Assembly: GCA_002490665.1 (NCBI GenBank)
Contig: DKUL01000018.1
Location: forward strand, 1 to 61,150
DNA length: 61,150 nt
Source: Lachnospiraceae bacterium UBA7205
Lineage (GTDB): Bacteria; Bacillota; Clostridia; Lachnospirales; Lachnospiraceae
Direction of reading: 5' to 3'
Of the stretch, positions 59,822-61,150 are shown piece after piece (positions within the stretch are counted from its first letter, which is position 1; the number at the start of each line of letters is the position of its first letter). The translations under genes were made by a program, and so were the position numbers. Below the pieces are notes generated by a model that ran no database searches, had not been told where the DNA came from, and was given only the letters and a program-made list of their open reading frames with translations.

Positions 59822-60830
59822 GGCAGTCACCTCCTCCCTCCTGATATATGCGCTCCACCACAATGCCAATCTCTTCCTCCTCAATCGTAATGTCCTTTGG
59901 TTCGTGCCCCATCAGTTCCGCAAGCAGCCCGCTGGCGTTCTGCCTGGGCACTTCATACTCCTTTTTGTACGGTTCGTCCACGACAAGCTTCGCGCTGCCT
60001 GTCTTTAGCGCCACTGTCCCAAGTGGATTATCAAATGCCACGATAATCCGCTTGTTTTTCTGGTAACGTTCAAACAATTCGTCCGTTGCGCCGTCATATA
60101 TTTTAACGCCATGGTTGACGACAACCGTCCGTCTGCACAGGGTCTTGATATCCTCTACATAGTGGGAGGTGAGGATAATTGTTGTCCCCTTTTTCTCGTT
60201 GATTTCCCTCAGAAAGCTGCGAATCTGCCTGGATGCAATCGCGTCGAGTCCGATTGTCGGCTCATCCAGAAACAGAATCGCGGGGTTGTGCAGCAGCGCC
60301 ACAATCAGCTCCATCTTCATGCGCTCCCCCAGGGACAGTGTCCGCACCTGTACATCCATCAGGTCCGCCACCCCGAACAGGTGCACGAAGTAGTTTTTGT
60401 TTTCCTGAAATACGTCCTCCGAAATCTCATAAATCTCCTTGAAAAGACGGAGTGTATCGTTGACTGTCAGCTCAAAGAACAGCTGGCTCTTCTGCCCCAT
60501 CACGACGGCATACTGCTTCTTAAATGCGTTTTTTAAGTCATTGGGATAATATCCCAACACGTCAATGGCGCCCGCCGTCGGGGCGATAATCCCGGTCAGC
60601 ATCTTAATCAGGGTCGTCTTTCCGGCACCGTTCGGGCCAATCAGTCCCACAAACTCCCCTGCCTGCACCGCCAGGTCTATCCGGTTCACCGCGGTCTTTT
60701 CCTCATATTCGCGATGGAACAGGCTCGCAATGCTGCCGCGCATTCCCTCTGGTTTCTTGTAGCGGCGGTATGTTTTTATCAGACCGGATGTGCTGATAAT
60801 ATTCTTATTTGTCCGGTTCATTTTTATCAT
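59814..60830 (-). CDS. ABC transporter ATP-binding protein
   Basis: 338-residue ATPase: Walker A GPNGAGKTTLIKML, Q-loop MGQKSQLFF, signature LSLGERMKMELIVALLHNPA, Walker B ILFLDEPTIGLDA, H-loop ILTSHYVED, and a C-terminal domain after about 240. The type is that of daunorubicin/DUF990-like exporters (LIKTYRRYKKPEGMRGSIASLFHREYEEKTAV at the start). First gene of the three-gene transporter. The start could be MNRTNKN three codons later. Confidence 0.92.
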   Translation of the reverse strand: MIKMNRTNKNIISTSGLIKTYRRYKKPEGMRGSIASLFHREYEEKTAVNRIDLAVQAGEFVGLIGPNGAGKTTLIKMLTGIIAPTAGAIDVLGYYPNDLKNAFKKQYAVVMGQKSQLFFELTVNDTLRLFKEIYEISEDVFQENKNYFVHLFGVADLMDVQVRTLSLGERMKMELIVALLHNPAILFLDEPTIGLDAIASRQIRSFLREINEKKGTTIILTSHYVEDIKTLCRRTVVVNHGVKIYDGATDELFERYQKNKRIIVAFDNPLGTVALKTGSAKLVVDEPYKKEYEVPRQNASGLLAELMGHEPKDITIEEEEIGIVVERIYQEGGGDCHA

Positions 60831-60846
60831 CTACCTTTCATTTTTT

Positions 60847-60872
60847 GACTGCATTGCTGTCTTTATGCAGTC
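60847..60872. promoter_or_regulatory. Small hairpin just upstream of the ABC operon
   Basis: GACTGCAT (60847-60854) pairs with ATGCAGTC (60865-60872). It is 17 bases before the ATPase start on the minus strand and could affect leader folding. The 60831-61150 stretch has no convincing gene. Confidence 0.4.
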
Positions 60873-60924
60873 ATATTGGTCGGGCTTGGTGTAACCGCAA
60901 AGCATTTGGCAGCCTTACAACGCA

Positions 60925-60966
60925 AAAAGACCATGGCTGCCCGAAAGCGTCTATACCATGGTCTTT
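60925..60966 (-). terminator. Hairpin with T-run, probably ending a gene beyond the right edge
   Basis: AAAGACCATGG (60925-60935) pairs with CCATGGTCTTT (60956-60966). On the minus strand it continues into TTGCG after TTT. A further hairpin, GACCCGC/GCGGGTC (61031-61037 with 61059-61065), lies to its right, next to a relic resembling the 26549 hairpin (near 60993). Confidence 0.55.
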
Positions 60967-61150
60967 ATCCTGACTGGATAGTTCCTGTGCAATCAAGCAG
61001 AGAAGCGTATTCTTCCCCTGCTCGCGACACGACCCGCCCGTCGGTTTATATTCTCTGCGCGGGTCTGTACAAAAAAACATGACCATACAGCCATGTTCCA
61101 ATGATTCAAAAAAATATACCATCATATAAAACAATTGTAAGGCGAAAACG

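Noticed and set aside
60871..61134. 87-residue minus-strand frame at the right edge
   Set aside because: It spans hairpins and a terminator and has no ribosome site or domain.

Overview
The window looks like a chromosomal segment of a spore-forming, low-to-mid GC Gram-positive anaerobe, most likely a Lachnospiraceae-type clostridium. Signs of this are the rng-rplU-prp-rpmA block with a cleavable L27 extension, the two linked radical-SAM genes beside it, spore genes (GerW, DUF2953, YlbJ-like), DegV/FakA proteins, short-form HisG with HisZ, and strong AGGAGG ribosome sites. Nearly every gene lies on the minus strand. Exceptions are ylbJ-like (16.0 kb), pta (25.5 kb), rpmB (32.1 kb) and a lipoprotein gene (48.8 kb). 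I see no rRNA, tRNA, CRISPR array, prophage or intact insertion sequence. This is mostly core genome, with small non-coding repeats scattered between genes.

Layout. 0-5 kb: two radical-SAM-linked genes, RNase G, L21 with a candidate leader, Prp and the start of L27. 4.8-10.3 kb: a secreted lysozyme with wall-binding repeats after hisZ-G-D-B, which has a strong promoter. 10.3-16 kb: recU, two rRNA pseudouridine synthases, a membrane protein, an SDR enzyme and YgiQ. 16-24.2 kb: YlbJ-like, a wall amidase, a coiled-coil protein, coaD, rsmD and topoisomerase IV (parE-parC). 24.2-26.5 kb: a heptad-repeat gene built from tandem 21-bp DNA repeats, diverging from pta, which has a cre site. 26.6-32.3 kb: DegV (FakB-like), recG, FakA, an Asp23 protein and rpmB. 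32.3-37 kb: a J-domain protein, an unlisted 46-residue membrane protein, GerW, DUF2953, NUDIX, and a CheY/CheX pair. 37-44.4 kb: a fused SEDS-transpeptidase, a U32 protein, zapA, ruvB and ruvA. 44.5-48.6 kb: ilvB with two ilvN genes and ilvC. 48.7-54.8 kb: lipoproteins, small membrane proteins and a BlaI/BlaR1-type pair. 54.9-61 kb: an ECF sigma factor with its anti-sigma factor, a MutS2-like ATPase without Smr domain, and an ABC-2 exporter.

Links between genes. FakA and DegV flank recG and could form one fatty-acid kinase. L27's extension is the substrate of Prp, encoded next to it. IlvB has two candidate regulatory subunits. The BlaR1-type protein has an M56 protease domain but no penicillin-binding module, so its signal is unknown. 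The most unusual observations are a small repeat that appears to have inserted exactly at a gene junction, duplicating 15 bp that carry the next gene's ribosome site and replacing the upstream protein's C-terminus; a second repeat family in three intergenic spaces; the single-ORF SEDS-PBP fusion; and the heptad-repeat gene. I found nothing that I can defend as an entirely new defence or mobile system.
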